Of a stretch of 64,000 nt of DNA, positions 26,590 to 35,016 are shown in pieces. The position numbers were made by a program, and so were the translations under genes. Within the stretch, counting starts at the first letter, position 1. Every line of letters begins with the position of its first letter. The stretch is from Bacteroidales bacterium. Its GTDB lineage: Bacteria > Bacteroidota > Bacteroidia > Bacteroidales > P3. The notes below the pieces were generated by a model. That model had not been told where the DNA came from and made no database searches. It saw only the letters and a program-made list of their open reading frames with translations. Location of the stretch: assembly GCA_017962445.1 (NCBI GenBank), contig JAGCVI010000031.1, positions 1 to 64,000 of the forward strand, given 5' to 3'.

Positions 26590-27162
26590 TTATTGTTTTG
26601 TTTCTGTACTGGGGTTGCTTCCATCTTCCTCGGCAAGTCTTATCAGGCAGAAAAGGGAATAGTTGATGATGTCCATGTATCCACCTTCGACACCTTCGGA
26701 GATAATGGTTTTGCCGTCGTTGTCCTCAATCTGCTTGATGCGTTTCAGCTTCATGAGAATCAGGTCGGTCATAGAACTGACGCGCATCTGCCGCCAGGCC
26801 TCGCCGTAGTCGTGGTTTTTGTCAAGCATCAGTGCTACGGTACGGCCTAAATGTTTGTCGTATAAGGCTAATGCTTGCTGTAGCGGCAACTCGGTCTCGC
26901 CGTCAACGCCCAATTCAAGCTGCATAAGAGCCATGACTGAGTAGTTGACCATGGCTACATATTCGCCGCGAGAGCTGTCGCCTATCTTGTTTTCACCGGT
27001 CTCTTCTATGCTTCGTATACGGTTGGCTTTGATGAATATCTGGTCGGTGAGCGACGGCAGTCGGAGAATGCGCCACGACGTGCCATAGTCGCGCGTTTTT
27101 TTCTCAAAAATGTCGCGGCACCGCTTGGTTTCAATCTCAAATTCTTTCTCGGTTTTTGTCAT
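26590..27162 (-). CDS. DUF1599 domain protein
   Basis: A 190-residue soluble protein of the DUF1599 family. It contains an internal duplication: 'KKTRDYGTSWRILRLPSLTDQIFIKANRIRSIEE' is echoed by 'DKNHDYGEAWRQMRVSSMTDLILMKLKRIKQIED', each repeat followed by a 'GEYVAMVNYSVMALMQLE' or 'GGYMDIINYSLFCLIRL' segment. The start at 27162 gives the family N-terminus. It is divergent from folP with 61 bp between the start codons, a conserved Bacteroidales arrangement. Function unknown. Confidence 0.85.
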   Translation of the reverse strand: MTKTEKEFEIETKRCRDIFEKKTRDYGTSWRILRLPSLTDQIFIKANRIRSIEETGENKIGDSSRGEYVAMVNYSVMALMQLELGVDGETELPLQQALALYDKHLGRTVALMLDKNHDYGEAWRQMRVSSMTDLILMKLKRIKQIEDNDGKTIISEGVEGGYMDIINYSLFCLIRLAEEDGSNPSTETKQ

Positions 27163-27223
27163 ACAAATAATTTTATTCTCGCAAAAAACAATTAAAAAAC
27201 GTAATCGCCGTTGTTTTATTGTT

Positions 27224-28117
27224 ATGTGCGAAAATAATTCTTTTTCACCATTCATGCTTCGTCTGGGACGACGGTTAGTCCGGTTCGAGCATCCTGCGGT
27301 GATGGGCATTCTCAATGTCACGCTGGACTCGTTCTACGACGGTGGTCGCTATCTTGGTAAAGACCAGATGGTTGAGAGGGCTGTGCAGATGGTTGAAGAT
27401 GGTGCGGATATCATTGACATAGGAGCTGTGTCGACACGCCCGGGAGCCAAACTGCTGCCGCCTGACGAGGAGTCTGAACGGCTTGTGGCAGCTGTGACGG
27501 CCGTGCGCCAGAGACTGCCTCAGACACCGATATCGGTAGACACCTGTTTCTCTTTGCCTGCCAAGGCTGCCGTAGAGGCGGGAGCTGACATTGTCAACGA
27601 TATCAGCGGTGGAGCCTTCGACAAGGAGATGTTCAGTACAGTCGCCGAACTCGGCGTACCCTATGTGTTGATGCACAACTTGACGACTCCTGACCGCATG
27701 CAGGACTGCCACGTCTATACCGACATAGTTCAGGAAGTCGCCTATTTCTTCTCCGAACGGCTGGACATTCTTCGCCGTCTGGGTGTTGGCGACGTGATTA
27801 TCGACCCGGGTTTCGGCTTCTCGAAGAGCCTCGACGATAACTACGATTTGTTCGCTGGGCTTGGTGAGCTTAGGGAACTGTTTCCTACAACACCGCTACT
27901 GGTTGCTATTTCGCGCAAATCAATGATATACAAACTGCTCGATACTAACCCTGACGAGGCTCTGACTGGCACGGTGGCATTGCACGCCGCCGCTCTGTTA
28001 GCCGGGGCACAGATGCTTCGGGCTCATGATGTGAAACAGGCTCGTCAGACTATCGCCGTTGTCGAGAAATTAATGAAATCACAAAATAATTCAACATCAG
28101 GATTATGTCACTCTTAA
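27224..28117 (+). CDS. folP: Dihydropteroate synthase
   Basis: A 297-residue folate-pathway enzyme joining p-aminobenzoate to the pterin pyrophosphate; it is the sulfonamide target. 'VMGILNVTLDSFYDGGRY' is the pterin-binding signature (with Leu where Pro is common). 'GADIIDIGAVSTRPGA', 'ISVDTCFS', 'VNDISGGAFD', 'IIDPGFGFSKS' and 'LVAISRKSMIY' follow. The ATG at 27224 was chosen; 27254 is a possible alternative. The 3' end overlaps cdaA by 13 nt. Confidence 0.95.
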   Translation: MCENNSFSPFMLRLGRRLVRFEHPAVMGILNVTLDSFYDGGRYLGKDQMVERAVQMVEDGADIIDIGAVSTRPGAKLLPPDEESERLVAAVTAVRQRLPQTPISVDTCFSLPAKAAVEAGADIVNDISGGAFDKEMFSTVAELGVPYVLMHNLTTPDRMQDCHVYTDIVQEVAYFFSERLDILRRLGVGDVIIDPGFGFSKSLDDNYDLFAGLGELRELFPTTPLLVAISRKSMIYKLLDTNPDEALTGTVALHAAALLAGAQMLRAHDVKQARQTIAVVEKLMKSQNNSTSGLCHS

Positions 28118-28923
28118 ACCTAACCATTGCCGCCATACAGGGCCTGCCGACCTTGACGATAGTCGATGCAATCGACATCGTACTTGTGGCTTTTATCGGT
28201 TATCAAATATACAAAGCTGTGCGTGGCACCAATGTGCTCCGCATTTTCTGGGCCGTGGTGATTATCTACATACTATGGCAGATAGCCTCACTGTTCAATA
28301 TGAGGCTGTTGTCGTCAATCTTCGGCCAATTCATCTCCATAGGACTGATTCTGTTGATAATAGTCTTCCAGCCCGAAATACGCCGCTTTTTGCTGCTTGT
28401 CGGTACGAAAACATCAATAGGAGGCGACTCGTTTCTCAAGCGTTTCCGTTTCTGGAAGAACAATATGAGTGATAACAACCAGCAGGTGGAGCTGGAACCT
28501 TACATACAGGCATGCATGCACATGTCGCAGAGCAAAACGGGTGCACTGATTGTTTTTATTCGCCAGAACGAGGTTAACGACATAGTGGCCACTGGCGAAC
28601 GTATCAATGCTGTGGTTTCATCGGCATTGCTTGAAACTCTGTTTTTTAAGAACTCACCGCTCCATGACGGCGCTGTGTTTGTGAAGGGCAACACTGTTGT
28701 CGCAGCCCGTTGCATTCTTCCCGTTTCGTCGAACAACGCCATAGACCCCAATCTTGGCCTGCGCCACCGCTCTGCCATCGGCGTCACCGAACAACTTGAT
28801 GTCATCTCGGTTGTGGTGTCGGAGGAGACAGGCGCGATATCCTATGCCGTTGGAGGAGTTATCCATCACAATGTCACGCCAGTACAGCTTCGGCAATATC
28901 TAGAGAGCGCACTTGCTCAATAA
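28105..28923 (+). CDS. cdaA: Diadenylate cyclase (CdaA/YbbP type)
   Basis: A 272-residue membrane enzyme that makes c-di-AMP from two ATP. Three N-terminal membrane helices (about 10-85) precede the DisA_N catalytic domain. Key motifs are 'SPLHDGAVFVKG' (DGA) and 'LGLRHRSAIGVTEQLD' (RHR). It overlaps the end of folP by 13 nt, so expression is coupled. c-di-AMP controls osmolyte and envelope balance in other bacteria. Confidence 0.94.
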   Translation: MSLLNLTIAAIQGLPTLTIVDAIDIVLVAFIGYQIYKAVRGTNVLRIFWAVVIIYILWQIASLFNMRLLSSIFGQFISIGLILLIIVFQPEIRRFLLLVGTKTSIGGDSFLKRFRFWKNNMSDNNQQVELEPYIQACMHMSQSKTGALIVFIRQNEVNDIVATGERINAVVSSALLETLFFKNSPLHDGAVFVKGNTVVAARCILPVSSNNAIDPNLGLRHRSAIGVTEQLDVISVVVSEETGAISYAVGGVIHHNVTPVQLRQYLESALAQ

Positions 28924-28947
28924 TTTTTTTTGAGAAAATAATCTTCC

Positions 28948-28979
28948 CTGTAATATTTTCGCATCTTTAAACGATTATT
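28948..28979 (+). promoter_or_regulatory. Possible ECF-sigma-like promoter after cdaA
   Basis: CTGTAATATTTT, then a short spacer and TTTAAACGATTATT, closely matches the string before the receptor gene at 3197-3228. No gene starts immediately downstream; instead a hairpin with a T-run follows. It may drive a short RNA. Tentative. Confidence 0.3.
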
Positions 28980-28981
28980 AT

Positions 28982-29039
28982 CTGCATGGGCGGAAAGTCG
29001 GCAGTGCCTAACTTCTGGTTATGCAGTATTGTTTTTTTT
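28982..29039 (+). terminator. Hairpin with T-run after cdaA
   Basis: CTGCAT (28982-28987) pairs with ATGCAG (29021-29026) around a GC-rich inner region, followed by TATTG and a run of T. It may be the folP-cdaA terminator or the end of a small RNA. Confidence 0.45.
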
Positions 29040-29073
29040 ATATTGTATGTCAAAAGAATAAGAAATAAATGTG

Positions 29074-29081
29074 TATATTTG
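29074..29081 (+). promoter_or_regulatory. Promoter -7 box for the M16 protease gene
   Basis: TATATTTG followed by CA lies about 50 bp before the ATG at 29134. Confidence 0.65.
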
Positions 29082-29133
29082 CAAACGCAAAGTAAGGTAA
29101 TATTCTTTATTATTAATTAAATATCAATCAACA

Positions 29134-31977
29134 ATGAAAAAACATCTGTTTATTTTCTTGCTGTTTTTGTTCGCCACTACCAGCATGAGCTTTGCCCAGC
29201 TTGGTGTAGGCGGAAGCAAAAGAGAGAAAAAGACCGACCTGACTGAAAAGGTCCCAGTCGACAAGAAGGTGCGTATGGGTAAGCTGGACAACGGCATCAC
29301 CTACTACATCCGCGCCAACAAGAAACCTGAAGGTCGTGTGCAGTTCCGTTTGGCCGTCAACGCTGGTTCGGTTATGGAAGACGACGACCAGCAGGGTCTG
29401 GCTCACTTCACCGAGCACATGGCATTCAATGGTACTGAGTACTATCCCCACAACGAGCTTATCAGCAAGCTCCAGGCCAAGGGTGTCCAGTTCGGTGGAC
29501 ATGTCAACGCTTGGACAAGCTTTGACGAGACCGTTTATTACGTCAACATGCCCAATGATGACGAGATGCTCGAGATGGGTATGAAGATTCTTGACGGATG
29601 GGCAAGCAAGCTGCTCATGGATGCCGACGAGATTGAGGCAGAGCGTGGCGTTATCCGCGAGGAATGGCGTGGCCGCCTTGGCGCCCAGGATCGTCTGCAG
29701 AAGCAGTACTGGCCTGTTATGTTGCAGGGCTCTCGCTATGCCAACCGTATCCCTATCGGAACGGAAGAGGTCATTATGAACTTCAAGCGTCCGGTCATCA
29801 TGCGCTTCTATGAGGACTGGTATCGTCCTGATCTGCAGGCTGTCATCATTGTTGGCGACATTGACGTCGACAAGATGGAAGCAAAAGTCAAAGAGTATTT
29901 CAACGACAACAAAATGCCCGCCAGCCCCAAGCCGCGTCCCGACTACGAGGTGCCTGGCAACAAGGAAGCCCTCGTGGCTATAGCTACCGACAAGGAGGCT
30001 TCATCGGCTGGTATCCAGATGATGTGGAAACATGAAAAGGCTCCTCAGGGTACGGTAGGCGACTATCGCCAGATGCTGGTCCGCAATCTTGCCACAGCTA
30101 TGATCAACGCCCGTTTTGAGGATATGACTGAAAAGGCTTCGGCACCGTTCCTCGGTGCCGGCGGCGGATATGGTGGATTTATCGGCAAGCATACCGATGC
30201 TTTCTTCCTGTCGGCTTATCCCAAGGACAACCGTATCGAAGAGGCAACCGCTCTCCTGCTGAAAGAAATGAAGCGCGTCGACGAACATGGCTTCGTTCAG
30301 ACAGAACTTGACCGTGCCAAGGAAAGCATGCTCGAAAGCTATCGCAAGAGCGCCAAGGAGCTCAACAAGACCCAGAGCAACAGCTTCGCACAGGAATACA
30401 CCAACCACTTCCTCGAAGGTGAAGTCATCCCCGGCATCCGTCAGGAAGACGCTTATGCCCGTGAGTTAGTTCCAGGCATTACCCTCGAAGAGGTCAACGC
30501 CGTTGTGAAGGATTGGATCACCGACGAGAATTTTATCTATATCCTTACCGCTCCCGAAAAGGACGGCTATAAGATTCCCACTAAGAACGATATTATTAAA
30601 ATCGTTGCCGACACTAAGAAAGAGACTACCGAGCCTTGGGTTGACAACTATAAGGAAGAGGAACTCTTCACCAAACAACTCAACGACGCTACTCCTGTTG
30701 TCCTTTCCACCAACGATGTTCTGGGCTACACAGAATATGTCCTCTCGAACGGCATAACCTTCGTCGTCAAGAAGACCAACTACAAAGAGGACGAAATCAT
30801 GATTAAGAGTTATGCTTTCGGCGGTACAGGTATGTATGCCGACAACGAAGCCTATATGGCAGGCAATGTCGATGGATTGGTTGACGATGCCGGTATCGGT
30901 AACTTCAGCAGCACTCAGCTGAGTAAGAAACTGCAGGGCAAGACCCTCCGCATCAGTCCTGAGATTGGCGGTACCACCCAAGGTTTCAACGGCACATGCT
31001 CGCCCAAGGACCTTGAAACAGTTATGCAGCTCATCTGTCTCTATTATGATGCTCCGCGCAAAGACAGGGAATCGTTCGACCGCAACATTGAGGCTCTCCG
31101 CACTCAGTCGCGTATGGCCGAAGCCAACCCGCAGGCTAAGTTCATGAAGGACTTCTACGGCAAGGCTTACAACAACAACCCGCGTATGGTCATCCTTCCG
31201 ACCGAGAAAGATATCGACGGTATCGATTTCGAGCGTGTATACCAGATCTACAACGAGCGTTTCTGTGATGCCAGCAACCAGAAGTTCTTCTTCGTTGGAA
31301 ATGTCACTGACGAGAACATAGCTACAATTGCTAAGTATCTCAACAGCTTGCCTGTCAACGGAAAACAGAAAAACGACAAGAAGATCGACCGCAGTCCCAA
31401 GCTGGCCGACGGCGTCAACCATAGCCTTACGCTTGCCGGTACCGACAAGCAGGGTATGGTACTCATTATGGGCGAGACCACTGGATTCGATGGCGACTTG
31501 CGCGAGCGTATCGCCGTCAACGCCCTTGGCGAAGCTCTCCAGATCCGTACTACCGAGGTTATCCGCGAAAAAATGGGTGAGACCTACAGCCCGTATGCAG
31601 CTGTAAGCTATGGCATTGATTTTGAAGGCGAGGTCAACTGGATGTTCTACCTGCAGTGCGCTCCTGAGAACTGCGAGAGCGTCGAGAAGGCTGCCATCGA
31701 CCTGATTAAGGAATGCATCAAGAACGGTTGCGACAAGGAGACTCTGAACAAGGTGAAACTGCAGATGATCAAGGAACGTGAAACCCGTATGCAGGAGAAC
31801 GCATTCTGGATGGGCCAGATTATGGGCAGCTTCATGTATAACGAGAACCGTGACGAGGTTGTCGAGGGTTATGAGAGACTGGTCAACAGCCTCACCACCA
31901 AAGATATCAAACGTATCGCCAAGAAATATTTCGACCTCAAACATTATACGGTCGGAACATTGAAACCTGAGAACTAA
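29134..31977 (+). CDS. M16-family zinc metalloprotease, exported
   Basis: A 947-residue protein with a signal peptide (MKKHLFIFLLFLFATTSMSFAQ). It has the pitrilysin-like four-domain layout. The inverted zinc motif 'HFTEH' is in 'GLAHFTEHMAFNG' (about residue 93), with the distal Glu in 'EAERGVIREEWRG'. A second M16 half from about residue 520 lacks the zinc site, as is normal. It should degrade peptides in the periplasm or at the outer membrane. The gene has its own promoter and terminator, so it appears to be monocistronic. Confidence 0.93.
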   Translation: MKKHLFIFLLFLFATTSMSFAQLGVGGSKREKKTDLTEKVPVDKKVRMGKLDNGITYYIRANKKPEGRVQFRLAVNAGSVMEDDDQQGLAHFTEHMAFNGTEYYPHNELISKLQAKGVQFGGHVNAWTSFDETVYYVNMPNDDEMLEMGMKILDGWASKLLMDADEIEAERGVIREEWRGRLGAQDRLQKQYWPVMLQGSRYANRIPIGTEEVIMNFKRPVIMRFYEDWYRPDLQAVIIVGDIDVDKMEAKVKEYFNDNKMPASPKPRPDYEVPGNKEALVAIATDKEASSAGIQMMWKHEKAPQGTVGDYRQMLVRNLATAMINARFEDMTEKASAPFLGAGGGYGGFIGKHTDAFFLSAYPKDNRIEEATALLLKEMKRVDEHGFVQTELDRAKESMLESYRKSAKELNKTQSNSFAQEYTNHFLEGEVIPGIRQEDAYARELVPGITLEEVNAVVKDWITDENFIYILTAPEKDGYKIPTKNDIIKIVADTKKETTEPWVDNYKEEELFTKQLNDATPVVLSTNDVLGYTEYVLSNGITFVVKKTNYKEDEIMIKSYAFGGTGMYADNEAYMAGNVDGLVDDAGIGNFSSTQLSKKLQGKTLRISPEIGGTTQGFNGTCSPKDLETVMQLICLYYDAPRKDRESFDRNIEALRTQSRMAEANPQAKFMKDFYGKAYNNNPRMVILPTEKDIDGIDFERVYQIYNERFCDASNQKFFFVGNVTDENIATIAKYLNSLPVNGKQKNDKKIDRSPKLADGVNHSLTLAGTDKQGMVLIMGETTGFDGDLRERIAVNALGEALQIRTTEVIREKMGETYSPYAAVSYGIDFEGEVNWMFYLQCAPENCESVEKAAIDLIKECIKNGCDKETLNKVKLQMIKERETRMQENAFWMGQIMGSFMYNENRDEVVEGYERLVNSLTTKDIKRIAKKYFDLKHYTVGTLKPEN

Positions 31978-31998
31978 TCGTTTTTAATAAAATTATAA

Positions 31999-32031
31999 GG
32001 CAACGTGCTGTGAGGCACGTTGCCTTTTTTT
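31999..32031 (+). terminator. Intrinsic terminator of the M16 protease gene
   Basis: A perfect 10-bp stem GGCAACGTGC/GCACGTTGCC with a 6-nt loop is followed by seven T. The next gene starts only 12 bp later. Confidence 0.9.
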
Positions 32032-32043
32032 GATTTGACAGTT

Positions 32044-32865
32044 ATGAAGATGCCGGATTTTCTCGCCAAACGTGACCCTGATAGCCATAAAGGCGATTAT
32101 GGACATGCTCTGTTGATTGCCGGAAGTTATGGCAAGATGGGCGCTGCTGTTCTTGCCGCCAAGGCTTGTCTGCGGTCAGGCGTGGGGCTGCTTACGGTGC
32201 ATGTTCCGAGATGTGGCGTGGAGATACTTCAGACCGCAGTGCCCGAAGCCATGCTCTCTATAGACAATGATGAGTTCAGGTTCACATCCTTGCCTGAAAA
32301 TATTGACCGCTATGATGCTGTTTCTGTCGGACCTGGGATTGGCACAGAAGACAGCACGCAGGCGGCTCTGTTGGCTTTCCTTGGCGCTCGTTGCAAATCA
32401 GGTCAAAAGAGTTTCTTGGTTCTTGATGCCGATGCATTGAATATCTTGGCATTGCATCCTGAATCGCTCCATATGGCGGCTGGGGCTGTGATTACACCTC
32501 ATGCAAAGGAATACCAGCGGCTGTTTGGTGACAGTCAGCCTCAGGCCATGGCCGACATGCATGATCTGGTGATTGTGAAAAAGGCGCATCACACCATGAT
32601 ATATGCCCCACATTCGTCTGCAATAGAGAACAACACGGGCAATCCGGGCATGGCGACGGCTGGCAGTGGAGATGTGTTGACTGGGATAACGCTTGGTATT
32701 GCGGCTCAGCGCTCGGCATACATTTCGCGACATGGCGAAGACGGCTTGTCATTGCAGGATGCCGCCGCATTGGCTGTATATATGCATGGCTCCGCAGGCG
32801 ACAAGGCTGCGCAGCGCCGTTCGCTGTATTCGATTATCGCATCGGATATTATTGATTCAATTTAA
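32044..32865 (+). CDS. nnrD: ADP-dependent NAD(P)H-hydrate dehydratase
   Basis: A 273-residue repair enzyme of the YjeF C-terminal (ribokinase-like) family that dehydrates damaged NADHX/NADPHX. Motifs are 'DYGHALLIAGSYGKMGAAVLAA', 'VGPGIGTE', 'LDADALNIL', 'VITPHAKEYQRLFG' and 'GMATAGSGDVLTGI'. It is a stand-alone dehydratase without the epimerase half. The ATG at 32044 is chosen; an in-frame TTG at 32020 lies inside the terminator and is unlikely. The first ATG is 12 bp from the T-tract, leaving almost no room for a separate promoter and leader. Confidence 0.92.
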   Translation: MKMPDFLAKRDPDSHKGDYGHALLIAGSYGKMGAAVLAAKACLRSGVGLLTVHVPRCGVEILQTAVPEAMLSIDNDEFRFTSLPENIDRYDAVSVGPGIGTEDSTQAALLAFLGARCKSGQKSFLVLDADALNILALHPESLHMAAGAVITPHAKEYQRLFGDSQPQAMADMHDLVIVKKAHHTMIYAPHSSAIENNTGNPGMATAGSGDVLTGITLGIAAQRSAYISRHGEDGLSLQDAAALAVYMHGSAGDKAAQRRSLYSIIASDIIDSI

Positions 32866-32872
32866 TTGTGGT

Positions 32873-34156
32873 TTATTGTTTCGCAATGCGTTGTATGACG
32901 GTTCGCCTGTTCGATACCATTCGTACAATGTAGATGCCGGGTTCTAATTGGCTTAGGTCTAGCTTCCCGTCATTTTGTTTTTGAAGTATTCTTCTGCCGT
33001 TCATGGAGATTACTTCCAATGTCGCGTTTTCAAATCCTTCGATTGAGGCGGTGCTGTTCGTCGGATTAGGGTATATCCTTACAATTTCGGTATTGGATTC
33101 AGTGTTGATTCCGTTTGGCGAATTGATTGTTATTTCTTTTGTCGCTTCGGTGCTACCGTGGCTGTTTGTGGCGGTAAGGGTTATTGTGTATGTCCCTGGC
33201 AGGCTCCACACGACATTTACCGTCTGTTCTGTTGACGATGCAGGTGCTCCTCCTTCTATCGTCCATAGCAGCGACGTGGCGTTTGTGCATTCTGCCACAA
33301 GGTTGATGCTCTGGTTTGTGATGGCTGTCTCGGGAGCGATAATGTTTGCAGTGGGACGCTCTGAAATGCCGATTCGAATGTCGTCGATGCAGATGAAATT
33401 CTGGTTTTCGCTGCGGTGCCGGAAAGCGATGTGTACTGTCTGTCCTATGTAGTTGTCAAGCGTTGCCTGTCGTTCGAAATAACCACCAACGACGGTTTCG
33501 CCAAACAAAAGTTCATAGTTTGCCAGCGTATCGCCATGACCTGAGGTTATTAGAACTTCGTATGTCTCTGAGTATGATGGATGAGCGTAAACCTGCCATG
33601 TCAGAGTGGCATCTGTTGCATCGCTTGGGATAGCTATTGCCGGACTTATGGCCCAGTTGTCTTCCAAGGTGGGACTGAAGGTGCCTATCAGGCTGTAGCT
33701 GCCGTCGTTGGGGTAAAGGTCGCCTATTGTCCAGTTCCGCCCATTGCTGTCGTTGTCAATGAAGTGCCAGCAGGCCTCGTTTCCGCTCTCAAAACCTTCT
33801 GTCCATGGAAAAGCAGTCACGGTGTCGCAGCCATTCTGGGCAATTGCAGAACTGGCGGCAAAAACCATAACAAGACAAAATGCGGATGAAATGTTTTTCT
33901 TGTCTGTATGTTGTGTACCAACTTCTTTCATTAGCTCTTCGTTCACTTCGAGAGGTTGGAATGGATGCTTTTGGCGATTGGTGCAATCCAGATGTTGGGA
34001 GCATGTGCAGCCGCTTTTCTCGCCAGTGTATGGGTCCATGCTGGAACAATGGCGTTTAAACGCACCATCATGTCTGACCAGCATTTTTATTCCTAGTCCG
34101 GCAAAGCACAATATAATAACAATAAAAGTGATAATAAGTACAATGGTGATATTCAT
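32873..34156 (-). CDS. T9SS-sorted secreted protein fused to a small Cys-rich membrane-protein-like N-terminus
   Basis: A single open frame of about 427 residues. Residues 1-75 (starting MNITIVL) look like a short Bacteroidetes single-span membrane protein: a hydrophobic helix, then 'AGLGIKMLVRHDGAF' and a Cys cluster (RHCS, GCTCSQHLDC). From the internal Met at 33931 (MKEVGTQHTDKKN) a complete signal peptide ending 'AASSAIAQ' is visible. After it come a MAM-like jelly-roll region ('WTEGFESGNEACWHFIDNDS'), a PKD-like domain ('AECTNATSLLWTIEGG...GTYTITLTATN') and a T9SS sorting domain ('IYPNPTNSTASIEG'). It may be two genes fused in frame, or the second may start internally at 33931. An upstream ATG at 34192 also exists. 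Confidence 0.7.
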   Translation of the reverse strand: MNITIVLIITFIVIILCFAGLGIKMLVRHDGAFKRHCSSMDPYTGEKSGCTCSQHLDCTNRQKHPFQPLEVNEELMKEVGTQHTDKKNISSAFCLVMVFAASSAIAQNGCDTVTAFPWTEGFESGNEACWHFIDNDSNGRNWTIGDLYPNDGSYSLIGTFSPTLEDNWAISPAIAIPSDATDATLTWQVYAHPSYSETYEVLITSGHGDTLANYELLFGETVVGGYFERQATLDNYIGQTVHIAFRHRSENQNFICIDDIRIGISERPTANIIAPETAITNQSINLVAECTNATSLLWTIEGGAPASSTEQTVNVVWSLPGTYTITLTATNSHGSTEATKEITINSPNGINTESNTEIVRIYPNPTNSTASIEGFENATLEVISMNGRRILQKQNDGKLDLSQLEPGIYIVRMVSNRRTVIQRIAKQ

Positions 34157-34235
34157 TCTTTTGTCTTTTGTAAGGATAACATAAAACGACAAGTTTTATT
34201 GTGTCAAGCTAAAACAACAGAAGGATATGTGTTAT

Positions 34236-34274
34236 TAGAAAAAAAAGAAGCGCTGGCAATCGTCAGCGCTTCTT
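34236..34274 (-). terminator. Intrinsic terminator after the tRNA-Asn genes
   Basis: The stem AAGAAGCGCTG/CAGCGCTTCTT with an 8-nt loop is followed on the minus strand by a run of T, 4 bp past the second tRNA-Asn. Confidence 0.85.
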
Positions 34275-34277
34275 TAG

Positions 34278-34351
34278 CTCCCCAAGCAGGACTTGAACCT
34301 GCGACCCCCTGATTAACAGTCAGGTGCTCTAACCAACTGAGCTATTGAGGA
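34278..34351 (-). tRNA. tRNA-Asn (GTT), second copy
   Basis: A 74-nt cloverleaf on the minus strand. The acceptor TCCTCAA pairs with TTGGGGA, the anticodon loop is CTGTTAA with anticodon GTT, and the T-arm is GGTTCAAGTCC. The discriminator is G and CCA is not encoded. It is identical to the neighbouring copy 15 bp away. Confidence 0.96.
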
Positions 34352-34366
34352 TGATAATTGTTTTAG

Positions 34367-34440
34367 CTCCCCAAGCAGGACTTGAACCTGCGACCCCCTG
34401 ATTAACAGTCAGGTGCTCTAACCAACTGAGCTATTGAGGA
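34367..34440 (-). tRNA. tRNA-Asn (GTT), first copy
   Basis: It has the same 74-nt sequence as the copy at 34278-34351. The two are transcribed together from the -7 box at 34473 and end at the terminator at 34236. Confidence 0.96.
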
Positions 34441-34472
34441 ATTTTCGCTTTTCTTTTACTCAAAAGCGGTTG

Positions 34473-34480
34473 CAAAAGTA
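34473..34480 (-). promoter_or_regulatory. Promoter -7 box for the tRNA-Asn pair
   Basis: Minus-strand TACTTTTG followed by CA lies 32 bp before the first tRNA-Asn. Confidence 0.65.
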
Positions 34481-34674
34481 CTCTATTTTTATGATATGGC
34501 AAAATTTTTTTTCAAAAATGTTGTGCCACTGATTACAAAGGGTTGATAATTATTTGTTAAGCTCGGACGTGCGATAGAAAGGTCTACGTGTAGGGTATGA
34601 ATTAAAACAAAATCTTGTTGTGCCTTTTTCAGGATTTTGGGCATAAAAAAGTGCACCGGAAAAGTCATATTGTC

Positions 34675-35007
34675 TTATTGTTCAGGCACCATAGCGAAGA
34701 AGATCAATGGCTCTTTGGTGCTGATGTTTGTCAGACTGTGCGAATGGCCTTTTGGACAGTAGTGGCATTGTCCGGCGGTGAGACGCTCCTCGCCATCGTC
34801 GTAGCGGCAGCAGGCCTCGCCGCTGATTATGAAGATTATTTCGCTGTTGGTCTCGTGTGAATGGTATCCGATGGAGCATCCCACATTGAGCTTTCCACGC
34901 ATGATTTTGTTCAGGCCGTCATTGGCGGTGCGGAACAATGTTTCGCCATTGCCGCCTTTGAATTGAGGGTTGGCGACCTCTTCTATTTTGTTGAAATCAA
35001 ATACCAT
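34675..35007 (-). CDS. Small cupin-domain protein
   Basis: A 110-residue single-domain cupin. The metal-binding motifs are 'GYHSHETNSEIIFIISGE' (HxH...E pattern) and 'GQCHYCPKGHSHSL' (second His set). Extra Cys residues (ACCRYDD, HYCPKG) are present. Relatives bind metal and small carboxylates or sugars, but a substrate cannot be assigned. It starts 10 bp after the stop of the upstream small membrane-protein gene, so the two are probably co-transcribed. Confidence 0.85.
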   Translation of the reverse strand: MVFDFNKIEEVANPQFKGGNGETLFRTANDGLNKIMRGKLNVGCSIGYHSHETNSEIIFIISGEACCRYDDGEERLTAGQCHYCPKGHSHSLTNISTKEPLIFFAMVPEQ

Positions 35008-35016
35008 TGTACTTTG

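Noticed and set aside
30466..31944. 492-codon minus-strand open frame opposite the M16 protease gene
   Set aside because: A shadow of the plus-strand codon usage; it has no recognisable domain, and the plus-strand gene has an intact HFTEH motif and signal peptide.
32020..32043. TTG start for nnrD giving eight extra residues
   Set aside because: It lies inside the stem and T-run of the preceding terminator; the ATG at 32044 gives a normal N-terminus.
34278..34440. Integration site of a mobile element at the duplicated tRNA-Asn
   Set aside because: Both copies are complete and identical 74-nt tRNAs with a shared promoter and terminator; no integrase or element boundary is present.
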